Shown here: one piece after another, positions 1 to 5,466 of the stretch
Numbering within the stretch: position 1 is the stretch's first letter
How the letters are laid out: each line of letters starts with the position of its first letter
Notes under the pieces: generated by a model
The model's input: only the letters and a program-made list of their open reading frames with translations
Databases searched by the model: none
Told to the model about the DNA's origin: nothing
Position numbers and translations under genes: made by a program
NCBI GenBank assembly: GCA_023416855.1
Contig: JAEZGU010000032.1
Location: 1 to 6,951, forward strand
Reading direction: 5' to 3'
Length of the DNA stretch: 6,951 nucleotides
Source of the DNA: Bacillota bacterium
Lineage (GTDB): Bacteria; Bacillota; Clostridia; Tissierellales; Sedimentibacteraceae

Positions 1-186
1 GAATTAGGTGAGAAACCTCTTGATGTTTTAGATAATATTGCATACAAAAAGGGATTTTTAATAAACAAAACAGAAATAGATTATTTAAGAGTTGCTAACT
101 TATTATTTAATGACTTTAGAAATGGTAGGTTAGGTAATATCACTTTAGAACAACCAGAAATGGTCAGTGGAGACGGTTCTTGCTGA
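1..186 (+). CDS. rbgA: Ribosome biogenesis GTPase RbgA/YlqF, C-terminal end (5' partial)
   Basis: The open frame enters from the left edge and stops at TGA 184-186, giving 61 visible residues. They match the C-terminal end of the circularly permuted GTPase RbgA (YlqF), which helps assemble the 50S ribosomal subunit. The recognisable part is the end of the helical RNA-binding domain: a leucine-rich stretch leading into LLFNDFRNGRLGNITLEQP, close to the family ending (DFR.G.LG.ITLE.P). About nine further residues follow the usual end. The GTPase motifs (G4, G1, G3) would lie upstream and cannot be seen. The next gene encodes RNase HII, and the ylqF-rnhB order is a well-known Firmicute pairing that supports the call. 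The stop is 32 bases before the rnhB start, so the two are probably co-transcribed. Identification rests on a short tail plus synteny. Confidence 0.8.
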   Translation, partial: ELGEKPLDVLDNIAYKKGFLINKTEIDYLRVANLLFNDFRNGRLGNITLEQPEMVSGDGSC

Positions 187-206
187 CTATCACTCTTTGG
201 TCAGAT

Positions 207-213
207 AAAGGAG
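207..213 (+). promoter_or_regulatory. Ribosome binding site deciding the rnhB start
   Basis: AAAGGAG lies 5 bases before ATG 219. The longer in-frame reading from TTG 180 would begin inside the end of rbgA, adds 13 residues that do not resemble an RNase HII N-terminus, and has no comparable site upstream. ATG 219 is therefore preferred. Confidence 0.8.
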
Positions 214-218
214 AAGAA

Positions 219-851
219 ATGCTTAAAATTGAAACAGAGCTTTGGGATAAGGGTTATAAATATATTGCCTGTATAGATGAAGTTGGGCGAGGGTGCTTAG
301 CAGGAAGTGTAGTAACCTGTGCAATAATTATGCCTCAAGGTTTATTGATTGAAGGAGTTAATTATTCAAAAAAACTAACTGCTAAGAAAAGAAATGTATT
401 ATTCGAGCTTATAAAAGAATCTGCTGTAGCAATCGGTATAGGTGAGATGGATTGCACTATGGTGGATGAAGTTAATATAAAAAACGCAACCAAACTTGCA
501 ATGATACAGGCTATTGAAAACATTCGGGATAAAGAAGGTAATAAAATAGTTCCTGATTATGTTCTAATAGATGCCGAAAAATTAGATATCAAAATACCTC
601 AGCAAAATATAATCCATGGAGATGCAAAATGTCACGGCATCGCAGCTGCTTCAATAATTGCTAAAGTAACAAGAGACAGGCAGATGGATGAAATGGACAA
701 AATATTCCCTCAATATAAATTTGCCAGCAACAAGGGTTATGGAACTAAGGATCATGTACAAGCACTGTTAGAATATGGTCCGGTAGAAATACATAGAAAG
801 ACATTTTTAAAGAAAATACTTAACATAGAAGAACAGATGAGTTTTATTTAA
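219..851 (+). CDS. rnhB: Ribonuclease HII
   Basis: This 210-residue protein has the usual length for RNase HII, the cytoplasmic enzyme that nicks 5' of ribonucleotides embedded in duplex DNA and starts ribonucleotide excision repair. The first active-site motif DEVGRG gives D20 and E21. LIDAEKL gives D118 and GDAK gives D135, so the expected four-acidic metal site is complete. The GRG loop (23-25) and the KGYGTKDH segment with the ribonucleotide-sensing tyrosine (Y174) are present, as is the AAASIIAKVTRDR helix (142-154). The C-terminus ends with the usual GP...IHR.TF pattern (187-196). Oddities: the common GRGPLAGPV reads GRGCLAGSV (23-31), the usual DSKKL reads YSKKL (49-53), and the serine after GDAK is replaced by C138-H139. 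None removes a catalytic acid. It follows rbgA by 32 bases and is followed at once by a terminator, so it is probably the last gene of its transcript. Confidence 0.95.
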   Translation: MLKIETELWDKGYKYIACIDEVGRGCLAGSVVTCAIIMPQGLLIEGVNYSKKLTAKKRNVLFELIKESAVAIGIGEMDCTMVDEVNIKNATKLAMIQAIENIRDKEGNKIVPDYVLIDAEKLDIKIPQQNIIHGDAKCHGIAAASIIAKVTRDRQMDEMDKIFPQYKFASNKGYGTKDHVQALLEYGPVEIHRKTFLKKILNIEEQMSFI

Positions 852-883
852 CGCTGAGATTATACTTGGCGTCTTTTTTATTT
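851..883 (+). terminator. Rho-independent terminator after rnhB
   Basis: The arms 851-858 and 865-872 form an 8-bp stem (ACGCTGAG with CTTGGCGT, two wobble pairs) around a 6-base loop. CTTTTTTATTT follows directly. The stem begins on the last base of the rnhB stop codon. It separates the rbgA-rnhB transcript from deoC. Confidence 0.8.
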
Positions 884-910
884 GACGAATGTATATTTTT
901 GTGCTAATGT
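882..910 (+). promoter_or_regulatory. Probable sigma-A promoter for deoC
   Basis: TTGACG (882-887, 5 of 6 to the -35 consensus) is followed after 17 bases by TAATGT (905-910). The latter is a weak -10 box, but it is preceded by TGC (902-904), an extended -10 element. The -35 box overlaps the T-run of the upstream terminator. The predicted start near 917 leaves a leader of about 33 bases with an SD (AAGGAG 939-944) and no room for a riboswitch. Confidence 0.55.
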
Positions 911-949
911 TATGAATATAAATATAGATAATTTTGGTAAGGAGTTATT

Positions 950-1606
950 ATGAACGTTACAGAAATTTTAAAACATGTAGACCACACGCTATTGAAAGCG
1001 TTTGCCACTTGGGGTGAGATAAAGACATTATGTGATGAAGCAATAAAATATAAAACAGCTTCTATTTGTGTTCCTCCTTGTTTTATAAAGAGAATTAAAG
1101 ATACATATGAAGATGATATAAATATATGTACAGTAATAGGTTTTCCTTTAGGATATTCCGTTACTGAAGCAAAGATTGCTGAGTGTGAGCAGGCAATTAA
1201 AGAGGGCGCAAATGAAATTGATATGGTAATAAATATTACTGATGTTAAAAATAAGGAATATAAAAAAATTGAAGAAGAAATATCTGTCATTAAAAAAATT
1301 GTAGGTAATAAAATATTAAAGGTAATAATAGAAACCTGTTATCTTACAGAAGAAGAGAAAATTGCAATGTGTAAAGTAGTCACTAATGCAGGGGCAGACT
1401 ATATAAAAACATCAACAGGCTTTGGTACAGGTGGTGCTACAATAGAAGATATAAAATTATTTAAAAAATATTTAGGTGATGGTGTTAGAATTAAGGCTTC
1501 CGGGGGTATAAAGACAATTGAGGACATGGAAACGTTTATCAATCTTGGATGTTCAAGAATTGGTACAAGTTCTGCAATTAAAATGATAAATGACGCTCAG
1601 CGTTAA
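950..1606 (+). CDS. deoC: Deoxyribose-phosphate aldolase
   Basis: This 218-residue class I aldolase cleaves 2-deoxy-D-ribose-5-phosphate to acetaldehyde and glyceraldehyde-3-phosphate, the last step of deoxynucleoside catabolism in the cytoplasm. It is a complete TIM-barrel protein. The N-terminal VDHTLL motif (10-15) is present, followed by VIGFPLGYSVTEAK (62-75), GANEIDMVIN with catalytic D91, IKTSTGF with Schiff-base lysine K153 (152-158), and IKASGGI with proton-relay lysine K182 (181-187). These match the E. coli D102, K167 and K201 positions. The length is typical of Firmicute DeoC and shorter than the E. coli enzyme. The start ATG 950 has AAGGAG 5 bases upstream. The next gene, a BMP-type nucleoside-binding lipoprotein, begins 39 bases later with no clear terminator or promoter between. 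The pair probably forms one transcript for nucleoside uptake and use. Phosphorylase and phosphopentomutase genes are not in the window. Confidence 0.96.
   Translation: MNVTEILKHVDHTLLKAFATWGEIKTLCDEAIKYKTASICVPPCFIKRIKDTYEDDINICTVIGFPLGYSVTEAKIAECEQAIKEGANEIDMVINITDVKNKEYKKIEEEISVIKKIVGNKILKVIIETCYLTEEEKIAMCKVVTNAGADYIKTSTGFGTGGATIEDIKLFKKYLGDGVRIKASGGIKTIEDMETFINLGCSRIGTSSAIKMINDAQR
1591..1605 (+). other. Small hairpin spanning the deoC stop codon
   Basis: TGACGC (1591-1596) can pair with GCGTTA (1600-1605), with one G-T wobble, around a TCA loop. The stem includes the first two bases of the deoC stop codon. No T-run follows, so it is not a standard terminator. It could slightly slow decay or affect read-through into the binding-protein gene, but it is short and may be chance. 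Confidence 0.35.
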
Positions 1607-1635
1607 TTTATAAAAATTTAAGTTATATGATAAAT

Positions 1636-1642
1636 GGAGGAG
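1636..1642 (+). promoter_or_regulatory. Ribosome binding site deciding the binding-protein start
   Basis: GGAGGAG sits just before ATG 1646. The earlier in-frame ATG at 1634 overlaps this site, so initiation there would lack an SD and would place acidic residues before the signal peptide. ATG 1646 gives a canonical MKK lipoprotein signal. Confidence 0.85.
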
Positions 1643-1645
1643 ATT

Positions 1646-2734
1646 ATGAAAAAATTAGGTATCATCGCATTAGCAATTATGTTGATATTATCTTTATCTG
1701 CATGTGCTAATGAACAGCCTACAGATAAACCGGCTGATGGAACATTTGAAATAGCGCTAATCACCGACGTTGGAACTATTGATGACAAATCATTTAATCA
1801 GGGTGCGTGGGAAGGTGTTGTTGCATACGCTGAAGAAGCTAACAAGACATATAAATATTACAAACCATCTGAAAAATCAGATGACGCTTATTTAACTTCT
1901 ATTGATTTAGCTGTAAAAGCAGGAGCTAAAGTAATTGTATGTCCTGGATTCTTATTTGAAGTTCCTGTATTTAATGCACAGGACAAATATCCGGATGTAA
2001 AATTTATAATTCTTGATGGTTATCCACATGCTGGAGAGTGGGAACCAGTTGTAAAGGACAATACATTATCTATTTTTTACGCTGAAGAAGAAGCTGGTTT
2101 CTTAGCAGGATATGCAGCAGTTAAAGACGGCTATAGAAAATTAGGCTTCATGGGCGGTATGGCTGTTCCTGCTGTTGTTCGTTTTGGATATGGATATATT
2201 CAAGGAGCTGAGGTAGCAGCTCAAGAATTAGGTTTAGCAGACAAAGAAATAAACATCAAATATACATATGTAGGAAACTTTGATGCTACACCTGAAAATA
2301 TGGCAAAAGCTGCAGCATGGTATAATGAAGGAACAGAAGTTATATTTGCATGCGGAGGTGCTGTAGGAAACTCTGTTATGAAAGCCGCTGAAACAGCTAA
2401 AACAAAGGTTATAGGAGTTGATGTTGACCAATCTGGAGAATCTGAAACTGTTATTACTTCTTCAATGAAGAACTTAACCAAATCAGTATATGATTCGCTT
2501 AAATTATTATATGATAACAAATTCCCGGGTGGAGAAATTCAAGTGTTGGATGCCACTGTAAATGGTGTTCAATTACCAATGGAAAGCTCAAAATTTGAGA
2601 CATTCTCTCAAGCTGATTACGATTCTGTTTATGGAAGAATTGTAAATAGTGAATTTGAAATTCTTGGCGACCAAGATGTTGAAGGTCCGAAGGATATTGA
2701 AACTCAAAAAGTTGTAGTGGAAGAAATAAATTAA
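1646..2734 (+). CDS. BMP/PnrA-family nucleoside-binding lipoprotein of an ABC importer
   Basis: This 362-residue extracytoplasmic substrate-binding protein is anchored to the outer face of the membrane. The signal peptide has two lysines (2-3), a hydrophobic core (4-17) and the lipobox LSAC, so C20 should be lipidated. The mature part is a BMP (basic membrane protein)/PnrA-like periplasmic-binding fold. It has ITDVGTIDDKSFNQ (39-52), containing family ligand-contact residues, then EEEAGFLAGY (147-156), a GFMGGMAVPAVVRFGYG stretch, a GGAVGNSVMKAAE helix and GVDVDQ (257-262). PnrA of Treponema binds purine nucleosides, and Firmicute relatives (B. subtilis NupN, lactococcal BmpA) serve nucleoside importers. 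A few BMP proteins bind riboflavin instead. Here deoC directly upstream and the ATPase/permease genes downstream support a nucleoside ligand. The exact base or sugar preference cannot be read from sequence. It is separated from the ATPase gene by a strong hairpin, consistent with binding protein being made in excess. Confidence 0.93.
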   Translation: MKKLGIIALAIMLILSLSACANEQPTDKPADGTFEIALITDVGTIDDKSFNQGAWEGVVAYAEEANKTYKYYKPSEKSDDAYLTSIDLAVKAGAKVIVCPGFLFEVPVFNAQDKYPDVKFIILDGYPHAGEWEPVVKDNTLSIFYAEEEAGFLAGYAAVKDGYRKLGFMGGMAVPAVVRFGYGYIQGAEVAAQELGLADKEINIKYTYVGNFDATPENMAKAAAWYNEGTEVIFACGGAVGNSVMKAAETAKTKVIGVDVDQSGESETVITSSMKNLTKSVYDSLKLLYDNKFPGGEIQVLDATVNGVQLPMESSKFETFSQADYDSVYGRIVNSEFEILGDQDVEGPKDIETQKVVVEEIN

Positions 2735-2746
2735 TAGAAATATTAA
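2731..2746 (+). other. AT-only hairpin at the end of the binding-protein gene
   Basis: TTAATA (2731-2736) and TATTAA (2741-2746) are perfect inverted arms around a GAAA loop, and they include the stop codon. The stem is all A-T, so it is weak alone. It is the first of three consecutive hairpins in this gap. Confidence 0.35.
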
Positions 2747-2748
2747 CT

Positions 2749-2768
2749 TCAGTTGAGATTTCAATTGA
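2749..2768 (+). other. Second intergenic hairpin
   Basis: TCAGTTGA (2749-2756) pairs with TCAATTGA (2761-2768) through 8 bp, one of them a wobble, around a GATT loop. It lies between the AT-only hairpin and the strong terminator-like stem and may protect the 3' end of the upstream message. Confidence 0.4.
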
Positions 2769-2771
2769 TAT

Positions 2772-2811
2772 AAAAAAGTGTCTTGACGATATTATGATAA
2801 GACACTTTTTT
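2772..2811 (+). terminator. Strong Rho-independent terminator between binding-protein and ATPase genes
   Basis: AAAAAAGTGTCTT (2772-2784) and AAGACACTTTTTT (2799-2811) are perfect 13-bp complementary arms. One more G-T pair is possible inside, leaving a loop of about 12 bases. The GC-bearing core GTGTC/GACAC is followed by six T, and six A precede it. In principle it could act in both directions, but no minus-strand gene approaches it. It probably ends, or partly attenuates, transcription from deoC and the binding-protein gene, lowering expression of the membrane components relative to the binding protein. Confidence 0.85.
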
Positions 2812-2819
2812 GCTATAAT
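2792..2819 (+). promoter_or_regulatory. Extended -10 promoter for the ATPase-permease genes
   Basis: TGCTATAAT (2811-2819) is a perfect -10 hexamer with the TGn extension. The best -35 candidate is weak (TTATGA, 2792-2797, spacer 16). The element overlaps the last base of the terminator T-run. The expected start near 2825-2827 would put the message's 5' end almost on the SD, giving a leader of only about 15 bases. The motif is clear; its use is inferred. Confidence 0.55.
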
Positions 2820-2826
2820 ATACCAT

Positions 2827-2832
2827 AAGGAG
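2827..2832 (+). promoter_or_regulatory. Ribosome binding site deciding the ATPase start
   Basis: AAGGAG is 8 bases before ATG 2841. The upstream in-frame TTG 2835 is only 2 bases from the SD, too close for normal initiation, so ATG 2841 is chosen. Confidence 0.75.
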
Positions 2833-2840
2833 CTTTGTAT

Positions 2841-4373
2841 ATGGAATATGTAATAGAAATGAACCATATTACCAAAGAGTTTGGCGATTTTAAAGCAGTA
2901 GATGATGTAACATTTAAAGTGAAAAAGGGTGAGATTCATGCTTTGTTAGGAGAAAATGGAGCAGGTAAATCTACGCTCATGAGTATTTTGTTCGGCTTAT
3001 ATCAAGCAGAGCAAGGGGATATTTCTATTAACGGAAAGCATGTCAAAATTAACAATCCAAATGATGCAAATGATTTAGGGATAGGAATGGTACATCAACA
3101 TTTCAAATTGGTTCATAATTTTACTGTTTTAGAAAGCATAGTTTTAGGAAAAGAAACAACTAAGCATGGTTTCCTAAAAATGGAGGATGCAAGAAATAAA
3201 ATTAATAAACTAAGTGAACAATATAAGTTAAAAATTGATCCGGATGCTCGTATATCTGATATAACAGTTGGTATGCAGCAAAGGGTTGAAATATTAAAAA
3301 TGCTTTACAGGGACAATGATATATTAATTTTTGATGAACCAACTGCAGTTCTTACTCAGCAAGAAATTGATGAGCTGATGAAAATAATGAAAGATATGAC
3401 AGAAGAAGGAAAATCAATAGTTTTTATCACTCATAAGTTAAATGAAATCAAAGCGGTTGCCCATAGGTGCAGCGTTCTTAGAAAAGGAAAATATATTGGT
3501 ACAGTTGATGTAAATAATACATCAAAAGAAGAAATGTCTGAAATGATGGTTGGTCGGAAAATAAACTTAATTGTAAATAGAGAAGAGTGTTCATTTGATG
3601 AACCTGTACTTGAAATTCAAAACTTAACAATTATTAATAAGGAGACAAAGAAAAATAAAGTCAACAATGTTTCTTTTAATGTAAATAAAGGGGAAATACT
3701 TTGTATTGCAGGAATTGATGGTAACGGTCAATCTGAATTAGTACAAGGTATAACAGGATTATTGCCAATAACATCAGGCAAGATATTATTAAACAATGAA
3801 GATATTACAAAAAGTACAATAAGACAAAAATGTGTCGCAGGATTTGCCCATATTCCTGAGGATAGACAAAAATATGGTTTAATCCTTGATTACAGTTTAA
3901 AAGAAAATGCTGTTTTACAAACATATTATGAAAAAAGGTTTCAAAATAAAGGATTTATTAAATTTGATGCAGTTAAAGAATATGCAAGAAAACTTATAAA
4001 CAATTTTGATATAAGGTCCAGTGAAGGAGAAGACTCGGTAGTACGTGGGATGTCAGGAGGAAATCAACAAAAATTAATAGTTGCAAGGGAAATTGACAGG
4101 GATCCAGAAATTATCATAGCAGTCCAGCCTACTAGAGGTCTTGATGTTGGAGCAATTGAATATATACATAAGCAATTAATTGCACAAAGATGCTCAGGAA
4201 AAGCTGTTTTACTAATTTCTTTTGATTTGGATGAAGTAATGAATGTTAGTGACCGTATATTGGTAATGTATGAAGGTGAAATTGTTGGGGATTTAAATCC
4301 GAAGGAAGTTACTGTTCAAGAATTAGGCCTTTATATGTCCGGAACAAAAAGGAGTGTGTACAATGAAGCATAA
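2841..4373 (+). CDS. Nucleoside ABC importer, double ATP-binding protein (NupO/YufO-like)
   Basis: This 510-residue protein has two fused ABC ATPase domains, the arrangement of sugar/nucleoside (CUT2-like) importers. Domain 1 has Walker A GENGAGKS (37-44), a Q-loop glutamine Q86, the family's variant signature VGMQQR (143-148), Walker B ILIFDE (161-166) and H-loop H198. Domain 2 has a degenerate Walker A, GIDGNGQS (291-298), with Q297 in place of lysine. It also has a canonical signature SGGNQQ (405-410), and its Walker B region reads AVQPTRGLD (427-435) without the catalytic acidic pair. This asymmetry is usual in nucleoside-type members and is not damage: site 1 hydrolyses ATP while domain 2 supplies the good signature. 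The protein works on the cytoplasmic face with the two permeases encoded next. Its last 11 bases overlap the permease 1 gene, suggesting translational coupling. A CUT2 sugar importer is the main alternative, but the BMP partner and permease types favour nucleosides. Confidence 0.93.
   Translation: MEYVIEMNHITKEFGDFKAVDDVTFKVKKGEIHALLGENGAGKSTLMSILFGLYQAEQGDISINGKHVKINNPNDANDLGIGMVHQHFKLVHNFTVLESIVLGKETTKHGFLKMEDARNKINKLSEQYKLKIDPDARISDITVGMQQRVEILKMLYRDNDILIFDEPTAVLTQQEIDELMKIMKDMTEEGKSIVFITHKLNEIKAVAHRCSVLRKGKYIGTVDVNNTSKEEMSEMMVGRKINLIVNREECSFDEPVLEIQNLTIINKETKKNKVNNVSFNVNKGEILCIAGIDGNGQSELVQGITGLLPITSGKILLNNEDITKSTIRQKCVAGFAHIPEDRQKYGLILDYSLKENAVLQTYYEKRFQNKGFIKFDAVKEYARKLINNFDIRSSEGEDSVVRGMSGGNQQKLIVAREIDRDPEIIIAVQPTRGLDVGAIEYIHKQLIAQRCSGKAVLLISFDLDEVMNVSDRILVMYEGEIVGDLNPKEVTVQELGLYMSGTKRSVYNEA
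4349..4354 (+). promoter_or_regulatory. Ribosome binding site deciding the permease 1 start
   Basis: AAGGAG lies 8 bases before ATG 4363 and inside the end of the ATPase gene. An upstream in-frame GTG at 4354 overlaps this site and cannot use it, so ATG 4363 is chosen. Confidence 0.8.
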
Positions 4374-5466
4374 GCTGAAGTTTAATTTTATCAATTCAAG
4401 CTGGGGAGTAAGTTTTATTTCAGCTGCTATGGCTATATTTATTGGTCTACTTTTTGGATTTATTATACTTTTAATAAGTAATTCAAAAGAAGCAATTCCG
4501 GGTTTCATTGCAATATTACAAGGTGGTTTTGCAGACGGTGCTAAAGGAATAGGTGACATGTTATACAATGCAATCCCTATAATCTTAACAGGTCTTTCTG
4601 TCGGCTTTGCCTTCAAAACAGGTCTGTTTAATATTGGAGCATCCGGTCAGTTTACTATGGGAGCTTTCGTTGCCATTTATATAGGCATTAAGTGGACATT
4701 TTTACCTGGACACATGCATTGGATAATTGCTCTTTGTGGAGCTTTAGTCGCAGGTGCATTGTGGGGACTATTACCGGGAGTTTTAAAGGCATTTTATAAT
4801 GTTCATGAAGTTATATCCTCAATTATGATGAACTACATAGGCATGTATTTAGTAAATATACTTATTGTAAAGAATATTCATGATAAAATTAAAAACCAAA
4901 GCATGCCTGTTGCATCAACAGCGATTATACCAAAGGCAGGTCTTGATAAAATTTTTGAAACAAATAATATTAATATAGGGATTTTTATTGCAATACTAGC
5001 CGTTATTGTTATTTATATAATATTAAGCAAAACAACTTTAGGATATGAATTGAAAGCTTGTGGTTTAAGCCCAACAGCAAGCAAGTATGCAGGAATAAAT
5101 GCCAAAAATAAAATAATTCTTTCTATGGTCATAGCAGGTGCCTTATCCGGTCTTGGAGGAGGTCTATTATATTTGGCAGGCTCAGGAAAGTATTTACAGG
5201 TTGTTGATATATTAGCGCCTCAGGGTTTTAACGGTATATCCGTTGCTTTATTGGGAATGTCCAATCCAATCGGAATATTATTTGCCGGATTGTTTATTGC
5301 TCACTTAACAGTGGGAGGAGTAAATATACAGCTTTACTCTTTTGCTCCGGAAGTAATAGATATAATAATTGCTGCAATTATATATTGTGGTGCTTTTGCC
5401 TTATTATTTAAAAATATAATTTTAAAAATAAACAAAAAGTTATCAAAAGAGGAGGCAAGCAAATGA
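4363..5466 (+). CDS. Nucleoside ABC importer permease 1 (NupP/YufP-like)
   Basis: This 367-residue polytopic membrane protein belongs to the BPD_transp_2 permease superfamily. A short basic N-terminus (MKHKLK) precedes a first membrane segment at about residues 16-38. Next comes a loop, then further hydrophobic segments across the protein. The family-diagnostic stretch LTGLSVGFAFKTGLFNIG (75-92) runs into ASGQFTMGAF. The cytoplasmic coupling loop GYELKACGLSPTASKYAGIN (227-246) should contact the ATPase. It forms the translocation pore with permease 2, carries the same LKACG..P.A...GIN loop, and is probably an ancient paralogue of it. The start overlaps the ATPase gene by 11 bases and the stop overlaps permease 2 by 4 bases (ATGA). 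The C-terminus is lysine-rich, consistent with a cytoplasmic end. Substrate assignment comes from context and family, not from specific residues. Confidence 0.93.
   Translation: MKHKLKFNFINSSWGVSFISAAMAIFIGLLFGFIILLISNSKEAIPGFIAILQGGFADGAKGIGDMLYNAIPIILTGLSVGFAFKTGLFNIGASGQFTMGAFVAIYIGIKWTFLPGHMHWIIALCGALVAGALWGLLPGVLKAFYNVHEVISSIMMNYIGMYLVNILIVKNIHDKIKNQSMPVASTAIIPKAGLDKIFETNNINIGIFIAILAVIVIYIILSKTTLGYELKACGLSPTASKYAGINAKNKIILSMVIAGALSGLGGGLLYLAGSGKYLQVVDILAPQGFNGISVALLGMSNPIGILFAGLFIAHLTVGGVNIQLYSFAPEVIDIIIAAIIYCGAFALLFKNIILKINKKLSKEEASK

Noticed and set aside
884..949. Possible purine or 2'-deoxyguanosine riboswitch controlling the nucleoside locus
   Set aside because: The leader before deoC is only about 33 bases after the likely start, and the gap before the ATPase (2735-2840) is filled by simple hairpins. 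Neither contains the conserved core of a purine riboswitch.
910..1290. Minus-strand open frame opposite deoC
   Set aside because: It is a shadow of the well-supported deoC frame, with no SD, no recognisable domain and low-complexity composition. The minus-strand frames opposite the binding-protein gene, permease 1 and the HerA-like gene were rejected for the same reason.
850..1605. 11-base inverted repeat (TTAACGCTGAG and its complement) flanking deoC, suggesting a small mobile unit
   Set aside because: Several 11-base inverted matches are expected by chance in about 7 kb. Each arm is already explained by its own local hairpin, and there is no transposase or target duplication.
2783..2819. 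TTGACG (2783-2788) as the -35 box for TATAAT (2814-2819)
   Set aside because: The spacer would be 25 bases, too long for sigma-A. The extended -10 element does not need it.
2499..2939. Minus-strand open frame crossing the intergenic terminator region
   Set aside because: It runs across the strong hairpin and overlaps two real genes, has no ribosome binding site, and its composition looks like antisense translation.
3711..4136. Apparent loss of the Walker A lysine and Walker B acids in the second ATPase domain
   Set aside because: Degenerate second sites with GxDGNGQS and QPTRGLD are normal for nucleoside-type double ATPases, so this is not a mutation or pseudogene sign.
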